Source: Paraburkholderia phenoliruptrix
GTDB lineage: Bacteria > Pseudomonadota > Gammaproteobacteria > Burkholderiales > Burkholderiaceae
Assembly: GCF_902859825.1 (NCBI RefSeq)
Contig: NZ_CADIKB010000035.1
Coordinates: 1-64,000, forward strand
DNA length: 64,000 nt
Direction of reading: 5' to 3'
Shown here one piece after another: positions 17,184 to 25,318 of this stretch. Made by a program: the position numbers and the translations under genes. How positions within the stretch are numbered: position 1 is the first letter of the stretch; each line of letters starts with the position of its first letter. The notes under the pieces are model-generated. The model did not search any database. It was not told the DNA's origin and was given only the letters and a program-made list of their open reading frames with translations.

Positions 17184-18605
17184 ATGCCGATCCAATCGCT
17201 CATTGAAGCCGACCGCCAGCATCTGATTCACCCTGTCATCAACTACCGTGCGCACGAGGCGCGCGGCGTCACGGTGCTCGAATCCGCGAGCGGCGCGTTC
17301 CTGCGCGACGCCGCCGGCAACGAGCTGCTCGACGCCTTCTCCGGCTTGTGGTGCGTGAACGTGGGCTACGGCCAGGAGAGCATTGTCGAGGCCGCCACCG
17401 CGCAGATGAAAAAACTGCCTTACGCCACGAGCTATTTCCATTTCGGCTCCGAGCCGGCTATCGAGCTCGCGCAAAAACTCGCGGAAGTCGCGCCCGCGTC
17501 GCTGCAGCACGTGTACTTCACGCTGGGCGGCTCGGACGCTGTGGACTCGGCCATCCGCTTCATCACGCATTACTTCAATGCGACGGGGCGTCCGTCGAAG
17601 AAGCACATCATCGCACTGCAACGCGGCTATCACGGCTCGTCGAGCATGGGCGCGGGGCTGACCGCGCTGCCCGCGTTCCACCGCAATTTCGATCTGCCGC
17701 TGCCTAACCAGCATCACCTGCCGTCGCCGTATGCGTACCGCAACGATTTCGCCGACGACGCCGCGCTGATCGCCGCCTCGGTCGCCGCGCTCGAAGCGAA
17801 GGTCGCGGAACTGGGCGTGGATAACGTCGCCGCGTTCTTCTGCGAACCGATTCAGGGCTCGGGCGGCGTGATCGTGCCGCCGGTCGGCTGGCTCAAGGCC
17901 ATGCGCGAAAGCTGCCGCAAGCTCGGCATTCTGTTCGTCGCCGACGAAGTGATCACCGGCTTTGGCCGCACCGGTCCACTCTTCGCCTGCCAGGGCGAGA
18001 ACGTGGAGCCCGACCTGATGACGGTCGCGAAGGGTTTGACTGCCGGTTATGCGCCGATGGGCGCCGTGCTGATGTCAGACGAAATCTACCAGGGCATTGC
18101 CGACGGCGACGCCGAGGCGATTGTCGGCCATGGCCACACGTATTCGGCGCACCCGGTGAGCGCGGCGATCGGTCTCGAAGTGCTGCGTCTTTATCATGAA
18201 GGCGGGCTGCTCGCGAACGGCGTGGCCCGCGCGCCGCGTTTCGCGCGCGGCCTCGACGCCCTGCTCGCGCATCCGCTCGTGGGCGATTCGCGTCACCGCG
18301 GTCTGCTCGGTGCGCTCGAACTCGTCGCCGACAAGGACACCAAGGCGCAGTTCGACCCCGCCCTGAAACTGTCCGAGCGCATTGCTGTGGCCGCGTATGA
18401 AAACCGCCTGATTTTCCGTGCGTTCGGCGACAACATTCTCGGCTTTGCACCGGCGCTCTCGTACACCGAAGCGGACTTCGACCTGATGTTCGAGCGGCTC
18501 CAGAAAACCCTGAACGACGTGCTCGCGCAAGCCGACGTTCGGGCAGCGCTCAGCGGCAGAACCACGGTCAACCACCAGGCCAAAACTACTGCCACTGCAT
18601 GCTAG
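17184..18605 (+). CDS. Class III pyridoxal-phosphate aminotransferase, putrescine/omega-amino acid type
   Basis: 473 residues of the fold-type I class III family. Pyridoxal Lys283 is in VAKGLTAGYAPMG, and cofactor-ring Asp254 is in LGILFVADEVITGFGRTG. YHGSSSMGAGLTA and EPIQGSGGVIVPP complete the site. The N-terminus (DRQHLIHPVINYRAHEARG) resembles the SpuC/putrescine-pyruvate transaminase branch. It would convert a terminal amine to an aldehyde, which the local aldehyde dehydrogenase could oxidise. The next gene is an Lrp regulator 53 bases on. Confidence 0.88.
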   Translation: MPIQSLIEADRQHLIHPVINYRAHEARGVTVLESASGAFLRDAAGNELLDAFSGLWCVNVGYGQESIVEAATAQMKKLPYATSYFHFGSEPAIELAQKLAEVAPASLQHVYFTLGGSDAVDSAIRFITHYFNATGRPSKKHIIALQRGYHGSSSMGAGLTALPAFHRNFDLPLPNQHHLPSPYAYRNDFADDAALIAASVAALEAKVAELGVDNVAAFFCEPIQGSGGVIVPPVGWLKAMRESCRKLGILFVADEVITGFGRTGPLFACQGENVEPDLMTVAKGLTAGYAPMGAVLMSDEIYQGIADGDAEAIVGHGHTYSAHPVSAAIGLEVLRLYHEGGLLANGVARAPRFARGLDALLAHPLVGDSRHRGLLGALELVADKDTKAQFDPALKLSERIAVAAYENRLIFRAFGDNILGFAPALSYTEADFDLMFERLQKTLNDVLAQADVRAALSGRTTVNHQAKTTATAC

Positions 18606-18658
18606 AGTAGAGGGCGCCCTCAGTCCCTTTTCTCAACCGCCGGAGCCACAACGTAACG

Positions 18659-19156
18659 ATGAGCAGCGACTGCAAGCTAGACCGTATCGACCTGCGCATA
18701 CTTTCGCAGTTGCAGAAGAAAGGCCGCATTACCAACGTCGAGCTTGCCGATGCGGTCGGCCTTTCGCCCAGCCCTTGCCTGATTCGCGTCAAGCGGCTGG
18801 AGAAAGCCGGCTACATCGTCGGCTACGGCGCGCAGATCCAGCTTGAAAAGCTCGGTGACGTGCAGATCGTTTTCACCGAAGTCACGCTCGCCGACCATCG
18901 GCGGGAAGACTTCATCAAGTTCGTGAATGCGATTCGCGACGTGGATGAGATCGTCGAGTGCCATCTCGCGAGCGGCGGTTACGACTATCTGCTGAAGTTC
19001 GTCACGCGCAGCGTGAGCCATTATCAGAGCATTATTGAGGGCTTGCTGGAACGCGACATCGGCATTGAAAAGTACTTCAGCTACGTGATCATCAAGTCGC
19101 CGTTCGTGAAGAGCCACTATCCGCTCGAAACGCTGTTCTCGCAGAATCATCACTAG
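18659..19156 (+). CDS. Lrp/AsnC-family transcriptional regulator
   Basis: 165 residues. An N-terminal winged helix (RIDLRILSQLQKKGRITNVE then LADAVGLSPSPCLIRVKRLE, about 8-48) is followed by the RAM effector domain (about 68-150) with VDEIVECHLASGGYDYLLKF. It lies directly downstream of the transaminase and probably controls this amine or amino acid cluster in response to a small amino-acid-like ligand. It is convergent with the next LysR gene, leaving 25 bases between stops. Confidence 0.92.
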   Translation: MSSDCKLDRIDLRILSQLQKKGRITNVELADAVGLSPSPCLIRVKRLEKAGYIVGYGAQIQLEKLGDVQIVFTEVTLADHRREDFIKFVNAIRDVDEIVECHLASGGYDYLLKFVTRSVSHYQSIIEGLLERDIGIEKYFSYVIIKSPFVKSHYPLETLFSQNHH

Positions 19157-19181
19157 CCTTCACGAGGCTATCATCGGGCTA

Positions 19182-20105
19182 TCAGGCGCCCGCCTCCGGC
19201 GGGCTCCACTGCGCGAACTCCTCGCTCAGAAAATCCACACACACCCGCACTTTCGCCGACTGCGCGAGCCGCGCCGGATAGACCGCCCACAGATTCGCCG
19301 GCTGTGTGGCCTCCGGCAACACCTGTTGCAACTGGCCGCTGTCGAGAAGCGGGCGCACGTCCCACATCGAGCGCAGCACGATGCCGCGCCCGGCCAGCGC
19401 CCATTGCACCGCGACCTCGCCGTGATTGGTCGACAACGCTCCGGTAACCTTGATGGACGCCGCCTCGCCGCGCACGGTCAGGCGCCACAAGCCGAACGGA
19501 TGGTCGCGCTCCTTGATGGCGAGACACGCATGCGAGGAGAGATCGGCCAGTTGCCGCGGCGCGCCGTGCCGCGCGAGATAGTCGGGCGACGCACACAGCA
19601 CGCGATGATTCGACGCGAGCCGCCGCGCGATCAGATGCGGCGCAATGTCGTCGCCGATGCGAATGTCGAGATCGAAGCCTTCACCGGCGACATCCACGAG
19701 CCGGTCGAATAGATCGAGCCGCACGCTCAACTGCGGGTAGTGCTCGGAAAAACGCGCGAGCGCGGGCGCGACGAAGCGGCGGCCAAAACCGAAGCTGCTT
19801 GAAATGCGTAGCTTGCCGCCCGGAATGCGGCGCGTGGTGGAGACGTCCTCGACCAGTTGGTCGACGTCGTCGAGAATCTTTTCGGCCCACGTGTAGACGC
19901 GCTCGCCCGCCTCGGTAATCGCGACGCGGCGCGTGGACCGGTGCAGCAGGCGCGTGCCGAGGGTAGTCTCGAGCACATTGATGCGCTTGCTGATATACGC
20001 CGCGGACACGGACAACGACTCCGCCGCCGCGCTGAAGCTGGCTTTGCGCGCGACTTCGCAAAACACGCGCAAATCGCCGAGATCGGGTGACGGGACAGCG
20101 TTCAT
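19182..20105 (-). CDS. LysR-family regulator, DmlR-like
   Basis: 307 residues. The N-terminal helix-turn-helix spans about 10-65 (LRVFCEVARKASFSAAAESL then SVSAAYISKRINVLE, LLHRSTRRVAITEAGE). The substrate-binding domain follows. The LHRSTR block and overall shape match the DmlR/TtuA branch, whose members activate D-malate or tartrate dehydrogenase genes. It is divergently arranged with exactly such a gene, so autoregulation and activation across the 146-base gap are likely. Confidence 0.88.
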   Translation of the reverse strand: MNAVPSPDLGDLRVFCEVARKASFSAAAESLSVSAAYISKRINVLETTLGTRLLHRSTRRVAITEAGERVYTWAEKILDDVDQLVEDVSTTRRIPGGKLRISSSFGFGRRFVAPALARFSEHYPQLSVRLDLFDRLVDVAGEGFDLDIRIGDDIAPHLIARRLASNHRVLCASPDYLARHGAPRQLADLSSHACLAIKERDHPFGLWRLTVRGEAASIKVTGALSTNHGEVAVQWALAGRGIVLRSMWDVRPLLDSGQLQQVLPEATQPANLWAVYPARLAQSAKVRVCVDFLSEEFAQWSPPEAGA

Positions 20106-20251
20106 AAGTGACTCGGAGATGCCCAGCGACGCTCAGGTTTATACACGAATCGTGCACAGTGGCTTAACTAAAGCAATCATTTTAAAGCCAAACAGCAGGA
20201 ATAGAATAACTGTCATTACCCCCGTATCAGCCCCGAATGGAGGAGCACAAC
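20106..20251. promoter_or_regulatory. AT-rich divergent promoter/operator region between LysR gene and dehydrogenase
   Basis: This 146-base gap is clearly less GC-rich than its surroundings, with stretches such as AACTAAAGCAATCATTTTAAA near 20165-20185. Its position between a LysR gene and its probable target makes it the likely binding and promoter region. I could not fix a single T-N11-A operator with confidence. Confidence 0.5.
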
Positions 20252-21334
20252 ATGTCGAAGAAATATCGGATCGCAGTCATTCCCGGCGACGGCATCGGCG
20301 TCGAGGTCATGCCCGAGGCGCTGCGCGTGCTCGACGCGGTGAAGACGCGCTTTGGCCTCGAACTCGAGTATCAGCACATCGAGTGGGCCAGCTGCGAGTA
20401 CTACGCGAAGCACGGCCAGATGATGCCGGACGACTGGAAGGCACAGCTGCAATCGGCGGACGCGATTCTGTTCGGCGCGGTGGGGTGGCCCGACACGGTG
20501 CCCGACCACGTTTCGCTGTGGGGCTCGCTGCTCAAATTCCGCCGCGAATTCGACCAATACATCAACCTGCGCCCGGCGCGGCTCTTTGCCGGCGTGCCCT
20601 CGCCGCTCGCGGGCCGCAAGGCGGGCGACATCGACTTCTGGATCGTGCGCGAGAACACCGAAGGCGAGTACTCGTCGGTGGGCGGCGTGATGTTCGAAGG
20701 CACGGAGCGCGAATTCGTGCTGCAGGAGTCCGTGTTCACGCGCCACGGCAGCGAGCGCGTGCTGAAGTTCGCGTTCGATCTCGCGCAACGCCGCGAGCGC
20801 AAGAAAATCACGGTTGCGACGAAGAGCAACGGCATTGCCATCAGCATGCCGTGGTGGGACAAATGCGCGGCCGGCATCGCGGCGCAATACCCGGACGTGA
20901 CGTGGGACAAGCAGCACATCGACATTCTCTGCGCGCGCTTCGTGCTCAATCCGGACCGCTTCGACGTGGTGGTGGCCACCAATCTGTTCGGCGACATTCT
21001 GTCCGACCTCGGCCCGGCCTGCACCGGCACGATCGGTCTCGCGCCGTCCGGTAATCTGAATCCGGATCGCAAGTTTCCCTCGCTGTTCGAGCCGGTGCAC
21101 GGCTCGGCGCCGGACATCGCCGGTAAGAACATTGCGAATCCGATCGCGATGATCTGGTCCGCCGCGATGATGCTCGACTTTCTCGGCAATCACGAGGGCA
21201 AGGAGCGCGAGGCGCACGACGCGATCCTGGCCGCCATCGAAGCCACGCTGGTCGAAGGCCCGCATACGGGCGACCTGGGCGGCAAGGCGAAAACCACGCA
21301 AGTCGGCGAAGCGATCGCAGCGAGGCTCGGTTGA
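20252..21334 (+). CDS. dmlA: D-malate/tartrate dehydrogenase (decarboxylating)
   Basis: 360 residues of the isocitrate/isopropylmalate dehydrogenase family. N-terminal IAVIPGDGIGVEVMPEA, substrate arginine region INLRPARLF, IVRENTEGEYSSVGG, and the metal-binding aspartates in TNLFGDILSDLGPA followed by GSAPDIAGKNIANPIAM identify the DmlA/TtuC branch. It oxidatively decarboxylates D-malate to pyruvate, or converts tartrate, with NAD. ATG 20252 has GGAGG upstream; the earlier ATG at 20237 would bury that ribosome site in coding sequence. It is followed directly by the deacylase-like gene. Confidence 0.92.
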   Translation: MSKKYRIAVIPGDGIGVEVMPEALRVLDAVKTRFGLELEYQHIEWASCEYYAKHGQMMPDDWKAQLQSADAILFGAVGWPDTVPDHVSLWGSLLKFRREFDQYINLRPARLFAGVPSPLAGRKAGDIDFWIVRENTEGEYSSVGGVMFEGTEREFVLQESVFTRHGSERVLKFAFDLAQRRERKKITVATKSNGIAISMPWWDKCAAGIAAQYPDVTWDKQHIDILCARFVLNPDRFDVVVATNLFGDILSDLGPACTGTIGLAPSGNLNPDRKFPSLFEPVHGSAPDIAGKNIANPIAMIWSAAMMLDFLGNHEGKEREAHDAILAAIEATLVEGPHTGDLGGKAKTTQVGEAIAARLG

Positions 21335-21336
21335 AC

Positions 21337-22326
21337 ATGAGCACGGAAAACTATCCGATCGAAGTCCAGTTCCCCGACATCTCAGCGCATGAGCAGTCGT
21401 CCTCGGGCATTGCCTACGTTCATTCGTTCGATTCGGGCGTGGCCGGCCCGCACGTCATGATCAACGCGCTCACGCACGGCAACGAAGTATGCGGCGCGAT
21501 CGTCGTGGACGAACTGCTGCGCCGCGGCTTGCGGCCGCGGCGCGGGCGGCTCACGCTCGCGTTCGCCAATGTGGACGCCTACCGGCGCTTCGATCCCGCC
21601 AAACCGGACGCGGCCCGTTTCGTCGATCAGGACTTCAACCGCGTGTGGACCGAGGCGGTGCTCGACGACGCGTCGCGCAACTCGAGCGAACTCGCGCGCG
21701 CACGGGCCATGCGGCCGGTGATCGACAGCGTCGACGCGCTGCTCGACCTGCATTCGATGCACGAAAAGAGCAAGCCGCTGATCGTCGCGGGGCCGCTGCA
21801 AAAAGGCATCGACCTCGCCGTGCGGCTCGGCACGCCCGCTACCGTCATCTGCGACGAAGGGCACCCTGAGGGCCGCCGCATGCGCGACTACGAAGGCTTC
21901 GGCGATCCGGCCAGCGCGAAGAACGCGTTGCTGATCGAATGCGGACAACACTGGGAGAAGAGCGCCGTCGCAGTCGCGCGCGACACCACCGCGCGCTTTC
22001 TGCTGCTCGCCGGTGTAATCGACCAAAGCGATCTGCCGGCGGACTGGCTCGCGCCCTTGCCGCCCGCGCAGCACATCGTGCGCGTGACGCAACCGGTCGT
22101 CGCGACGAGCATGGACTTCCGCTTTGCCGGGCCTTATACGGGGCTCGAAATCTTTCCCACAGCGGGCGCCGTAATCGGCTGGTCCAACGGCGAGCCCGTC
22201 ACCACGCCTTACGACGACTGCATGCTCGTCATGCCTTCGTTGCGGCAATTGCGCCCCGGCGTGACGGTCGTGCGTCTCGGCAAGGTCGAAGAGACCATCG
22301 CCACCTCGTCGAACCGCGGCGCGTGA
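21337..22326 (+). CDS. Succinylglutamate desuccinylase/aspartoacylase-family zinc hydrolase
   Basis: 329 residues. The M14-like zinc site is visible: His and Glu in NALTHGNEVCG (about 51) and a second His in LLDLHSMHEK (about 148). An AstE/AspA-like C-terminal domain follows. The family removes acyl groups from amino acids or related acids. The gene starts 2 bases after the dehydrogenase stop; an alternative TTG at 21331 would overlap it. Linked to D-malate/tartrate oxidation and a transporter, it may release a hydroxy-dicarboxylic acid from a conjugate; that role is a guess. Confidence 0.82.
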   Translation: MSTENYPIEVQFPDISAHEQSSSGIAYVHSFDSGVAGPHVMINALTHGNEVCGAIVVDELLRRGLRPRRGRLTLAFANVDAYRRFDPAKPDAARFVDQDFNRVWTEAVLDDASRNSSELARARAMRPVIDSVDALLDLHSMHEKSKPLIVAGPLQKGIDLAVRLGTPATVICDEGHPEGRRMRDYEGFGDPASAKNALLIECGQHWEKSAVAVARDTTARFLLLAGVIDQSDLPADWLAPLPPAQHIVRVTQPVVATSMDFRFAGPYTGLEIFPTAGAVIGWSNGEPVTTPYDDCMLVMPSLRQLRPGVTVVRLGKVEETIATSSNRGA

Positions 22327-22707
22327 TTCTCTGATTCCGCTAGCCCTTCATTCCGGTCTCATCTCCTGTCCTACCCGGCGCGCGTGGGCGCGCCGCGGCT
22401 TCTGCCCTCCTTTTTTCTTGTGTGCTTTCTCTTTGCTCTCCGCCTTGACGGGGACCGGCCTGGGTGTCGGGTAATCCCGCGTTGACCCGCCGCTCGGAAA
22501 TTCCTAACAGTGGCGCCTGTTCGCCAAGAGAATCGACGTTCTGTATACGAACAATTAAATTGATGGCGATGCCCCGTCCGTCCGCATACCATGCAGGAAT
22601 GAGGCGGATGAGGTATGAGGCGCAGGCATCGCGCGGCGCCGGACGCGCGATCGTAAGGTAAGACAAGGCTCGCTGCGACGAGCCTTTTTGCAGTCAGGAG
22701 ACCCACC
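22327..22707. other. 381-base leader region ahead of MFS gene
   Basis: No convincing gene. It holds a perfect GC hairpin (22376-22395: CGGCGCGC, loop GTGG, GCGCGCCG) shortly after the upstream stop, a weaker AT-rich stretch around 22540-22563 with GTATAC that may be a promoter or GntR-type half-operator, and a terminator-like hairpin at 22665-22689. A short open frame (22464-22661) ends three bases before that hairpin; its coding status is unproven. Confidence 0.5.
22665..22689 (+). terminator. Terminator-like hairpin in the leader of the MFS gene (possible attenuator)
   Basis: AAGGCTCG, loop CTGCGA, CGAGCCTT, then a run of five T. The stem is a perfect 8 bp and has the form of an intrinsic terminator, yet the MFS start codon is only 18 bases downstream with its CAGGAG ribosome site between. 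Either it ends upstream transcription and the MFS promoter is inside it, or it acts as an attenuator. Confidence 0.7.
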
Positions 22708-24066
22708 ATGAATCGCAGCGATGCTGTGAACGTTCAGACCTTCCTCAACGAGCACCCGTTTTCGCCGTTTCAGTGGCTCGTCTTTTTCATGTGCTTCGTG
22801 ATCGTGCTGCTGGACGGTTTCGACACGGCCGCTATCGGCTTTATCGCGCCGTCGCTGCTCGCGGAGTGGGGCATCCCGAAACCGGCGCTCGCGCCGGTGC
22901 TGAGCGCGGCGCTGTTCGGTCTGGCGTGCGGCGCGCTGGCTTCGGGGCCGCTGTCCGACCGGCTCGGGCGACGCTCGATGCTGCTCGGCTCGGTGCTGCT
23001 GTTCGGCGCCGCGTGTCTCGGCTCGTCGTTTTCGACAAGCATCGAGCAGTTGACGGTGCTGCGCTTTGTCACCGGCGTCGGGCTCGGCGCGGCCATGCCG
23101 AACGCGGTCACGATGATGGGCGAGTACTGCCCCGACAGCCGCCGCGCCACGGTTATCAATCTGATGTTTTGCGGCTTTCCGCTCGGCGCAGCGTTCGGCG
23201 GCTTTCTGGCGGCGTGGATGATTCCGCACTTCGGCTGGCGCAGCGTGCTGGTGCTCGGCGGGATCGCGCCGCTCGTGCTGTTCGTGCTGTTGATGATCAA
23301 GATGCCCGAATCGGTGCGCTATATGGTCGCCAACAATCAGCCGGCCGCGCGGATTCGCGCGGCGCTCGCGCGCGTGTCGAGCGCCGCCGCCCAGGCAGAG
23401 GCCTTCACGATGACCGAGAGCGCGCCGCAGACGGGCGGCAAGGGCGCGGCTGTGGTGCTGTCGCGCGGGTATATCGTCGGCTCGGTGATGCTGTGGATCA
23501 CCTACTTCATGGGCCTCGTGATCTTCTACGCGTCGATCAACTGGATGCCGATTCTGCTCAAGGACGCCGGCCTGACGCCGCAACGCGCGACGCTGATTTC
23601 CGCGCTGTTCCCGCTGGGCGGCGTGGGCGCCGTGGTGTGCGGCGTGCTGATGGACCGCTTCAACGCGAACCGGATTATCGCGGCGTGCTACGCGCTGACG
23701 GCCGTGAGCGTGTACCTGATCGGCCAGGCCGCGGGCAATGTCGGCGCGCTCGTGTTGATCGTATTCGTGGCGGGCGTGCTGATGAACACCGCGCAATCGT
23801 CGATGCCCGCGCTCGCCGCCGCGTTCTACCCGACGCAAGGCCGCGGCACGGGCGTCGCGTGGATGCTCGGCATTGGACGCTTCGGCGGCATTGCGGGCTC
23901 GTTCCTCGTGGCCGAACTGACACGCCGTCACTTCACCTTTGCCGGCATCTTCGCGACGATCGCCGTCGCCGGCATCATTGCATGCATCGCACTGCTGATT
24001 AAACAGGCGGCGCGGCCGTATGCGTCGAATGCGGCGGTGTCGAAAGCGGAGTCGTTTGGGCATTGA
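22708..24066 (+). CDS. MFS transporter, aromatic acid:H+ symporter (AAHS) type
   Basis: 452 residues, about 12 membrane helices. Loop 2-3 carries GPLSDRLGRRSMLLG and helix 1 the acidic motif LLDGFDTAAIGFIAPSL, both typical of PcaK/BenK-type symporters. The C-terminal half has MDRFNANR in the loop 8-9 position. It probably imports an organic acid used by the D-malate/tartrate dehydrogenase operon upstream, but the family also carries aromatic acids. Expression may be controlled by the hairpin ahead of its ribosome site. Confidence 0.88.
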   Translation: MNRSDAVNVQTFLNEHPFSPFQWLVFFMCFVIVLLDGFDTAAIGFIAPSLLAEWGIPKPALAPVLSAALFGLACGALASGPLSDRLGRRSMLLGSVLLFGAACLGSSFSTSIEQLTVLRFVTGVGLGAAMPNAVTMMGEYCPDSRRATVINLMFCGFPLGAAFGGFLAAWMIPHFGWRSVLVLGGIAPLVLFVLLMIKMPESVRYMVANNQPAARIRAALARVSSAAAQAEAFTMTESAPQTGGKGAAVVLSRGYIVGSVMLWITYFMGLVIFYASINWMPILLKDAGLTPQRATLISALFPLGGVGAVVCGVLMDRFNANRIIAACYALTAVSVYLIGQAAGNVGALVLIVFVAGVLMNTAQSSMPALAAAFYPTQGRGTGVAWMLGIGRFGGIAGSFLVAELTRRHFTFAGIFATIAVAGIIACIALLIKQAARPYASNAAVSKAESFGH

Positions 24067-24090
24067 GGGGGGTGGACGGCTTTCTTGACG

Positions 24091-24134
24091 ACACCCGAAA
24101 CGTTGGGCGCTGCGCTAACGTTTCGGGTGTTTTT
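24091..24134 (+). terminator. Rho-independent terminator after MFS gene
   Basis: A perfect 14-bp stem (ACACCCGAAACGTT pairing with AACGTTTCGGGTGT) closes a 12-base loop and is followed by TTTTT. It ends rightward transcription 25 bases after the MFS stop. On the other strand no T-run follows the stem, so it is one-directional. Confidence 0.93.
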
Positions 24135-24143
24135 CCGTAGGAG

Positions 24144-24641
24144 CTAACGTTCCTGGCCGACAGCCTTGCTATGTGGCCTAACTCGCGGATCGTCGCAAAG
24201 CGATGCACAACTGCCCTCACATATCGGCGTCAGCTCGACGATGACCTGGTGGAGATGGATCGCATTGCCAGGCCCCTTGGTAACCATGGCGTCCGTGAAC
24301 GTCTTCTTGTCGATCAATATGTTCTGCCGCTTGACGCCGAGTTGTTCCAAATAGGCCTGCACAGTCTCCGCACGCGCGTCTTTCAATCGTTCAATATTGC
24401 GCTCGCCGATGTATGCCCCAGCAATTACGACGGCTTGAATTTGCACGTCAGGCCAGTTTTTTGCCTCAGCCACAGTACCGGCAATGGTGAGTCTGTCAGC
24501 ATTGGAAAGCACGCTGGTGTTGAGCGGGAATTGTGCCCTTGCTTCCTCTCCGATAGTGCAAGCACTCGCCAGCCCACCGAAGCAGGTAGATAGGGCGAAC
24601 GTGGCGGCCATGCTGGATCGGACAATACGCAATGCAGTCAT
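24144..24641 (-). CDS. Secreted OmpA-like small protein, candidate partner or immunity protein of the M35 peptidase
   Basis: 165 residues. The N-terminus (MTALRIVRSSMAATFALSTC) plus following alanine-rich stretch is a signal peptide, possibly a lipoprotein signal at Cys20 or Cys28. The rest follows an OmpA C-terminal pattern: FPLNTSVLSNADRLTIAG, a strand (IQAVVIAGAYIGE), RLKDARAETVQAYLEQLGV, then KGPGNAIHLHQVIVEL. The peptidoglycan-binding Asp/Arg pair of OmpA is not obvious, so binding is doubtful. Its start overlaps the peptidase stop (ATGA). A periplasmic protein coupled to a possible toxin fits an immunity role, but this is inference. Base composition is less GC-rich than the flanks. Confidence 0.75.
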   Translation of the reverse strand: MTALRIVRSSMAATFALSTCFGGLASACTIGEEARAQFPLNTSVLSNADRLTIAGTVAEAKNWPDVQIQAVVIAGAYIGERNIERLKDARAETVQAYLEQLGVKRQNILIDKKTFTDAMVTKGPGNAIHLHQVIVELTPICEGSCASLCDDPRVRPHSKAVGQER

Positions 24642-25318
24642 TTGATGACGACCCTGTCGAATGTGGCGATATAGCCGGTGATACTGTCGGCGTTCCTGAT
24701 CGCGGAGATGGGGTTCCGCATCGCGAATGCGCTCATGCCGGCTTCAGTATCGCCGTACATAAGGTCCTCCGAGTTAAAGGTGTCCGTATAGTGCGTGCAT
24801 TCGTGGATCAACACCTTTACTTTTGAAGCGTGAAATAGTTCGCCATTTGAATCGCTGCAGAACTTTGAATAAATCGCTATCACTCGTCTGTCGGAGTCTG
24901 GCTTGCATACGCCGGCGCGATTAGCGCCATTGTCGGGCACGATCGCACACGTGAGCATCTTGTTAGCGTTGCTGTCCCAGCGCACGACTTTCTCGGCGAC
25001 CAACTCCTGCATTGCTGCCAGTAAGCGCGGCAAGCCTACAGCCAATGTCGTTCTGATTTCTTCATCCGCGCGTGCAAAGTATATTCTGGCGCGAGCCTGC
25101 TCATTTTTATCCCATCTGCCAACCCCCGCAATGCGATCCTTGATCAACGCGACGCCGGCATCCCGCGCTCGCGTTACGACGTCGGCGAACTGTCTGTTGG
25201 TCATGTTCGGACAAATTCGATCCGTATTAATCGTGACGCGAACCATGGAATCGGGATCAGCGTTAGTGACTGCTGAATCGTGTACCGTTACCCATTCGGT
25301 GCCCTCTGACATGCTCAT
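24638..25318 (-). CDS. M35-type (aspzincin) zinc metallo-endopeptidase, candidate type VI effector
   Basis: 226 residues with no signal peptide. The zinc motif HECTH lies at 172-176 and is followed by the aspzincin motif D185-x-x-Y188-G189 (SEDLMYG), as in deuterolysin and lysine-specific metallo-endopeptidase domains. A typical C-terminal NAD-S-I-T-G-Y element follows. All catalytic residues appear intact. It overlaps the upstream PAAR gene and the downstream secreted protein gene by ATGA, so the three are coupled. Lack of a signal peptide beside a PAAR spike protein suggests delivery by a type VI secretion system. The region is richer in A+T than neighbours, a sign of transfer. Confidence 0.85.
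   Translation of the reverse strand: MSMSEGTEWVTVHDSAVTNADPDSMVRVTINTDRICPNMTNRQFADVVTRARDAGVALIKDRIAGVGRWDKNEQARARIYFARADEEIRTTLAVGLPRLLAAMQELVAEKVVRWDSNANKMLTCAIVPDNGANRAGVCKPDSDRRVIAIYSKFCSDSNGELFHASKVKVLIHECTHYTDTFNSEDLMYGDTEAGMSAFAMRNPISAIRNADSITGYIATFDRVVIK

Noticed and set aside
22540..22563. GTATAC palindrome as a GntR operator
   Set aside because: Only six bases are symmetrical and no GntR gene is adjacent; too weak to call.
22555..24063. A 502-codon minus-strand open frame opposite the MFS gene at 22708
   Set aside because: Its composition (Arg, His, Ala, Gln) is that of a mirror frame and it has no ribosome site or domain; the MFS gene is certain.
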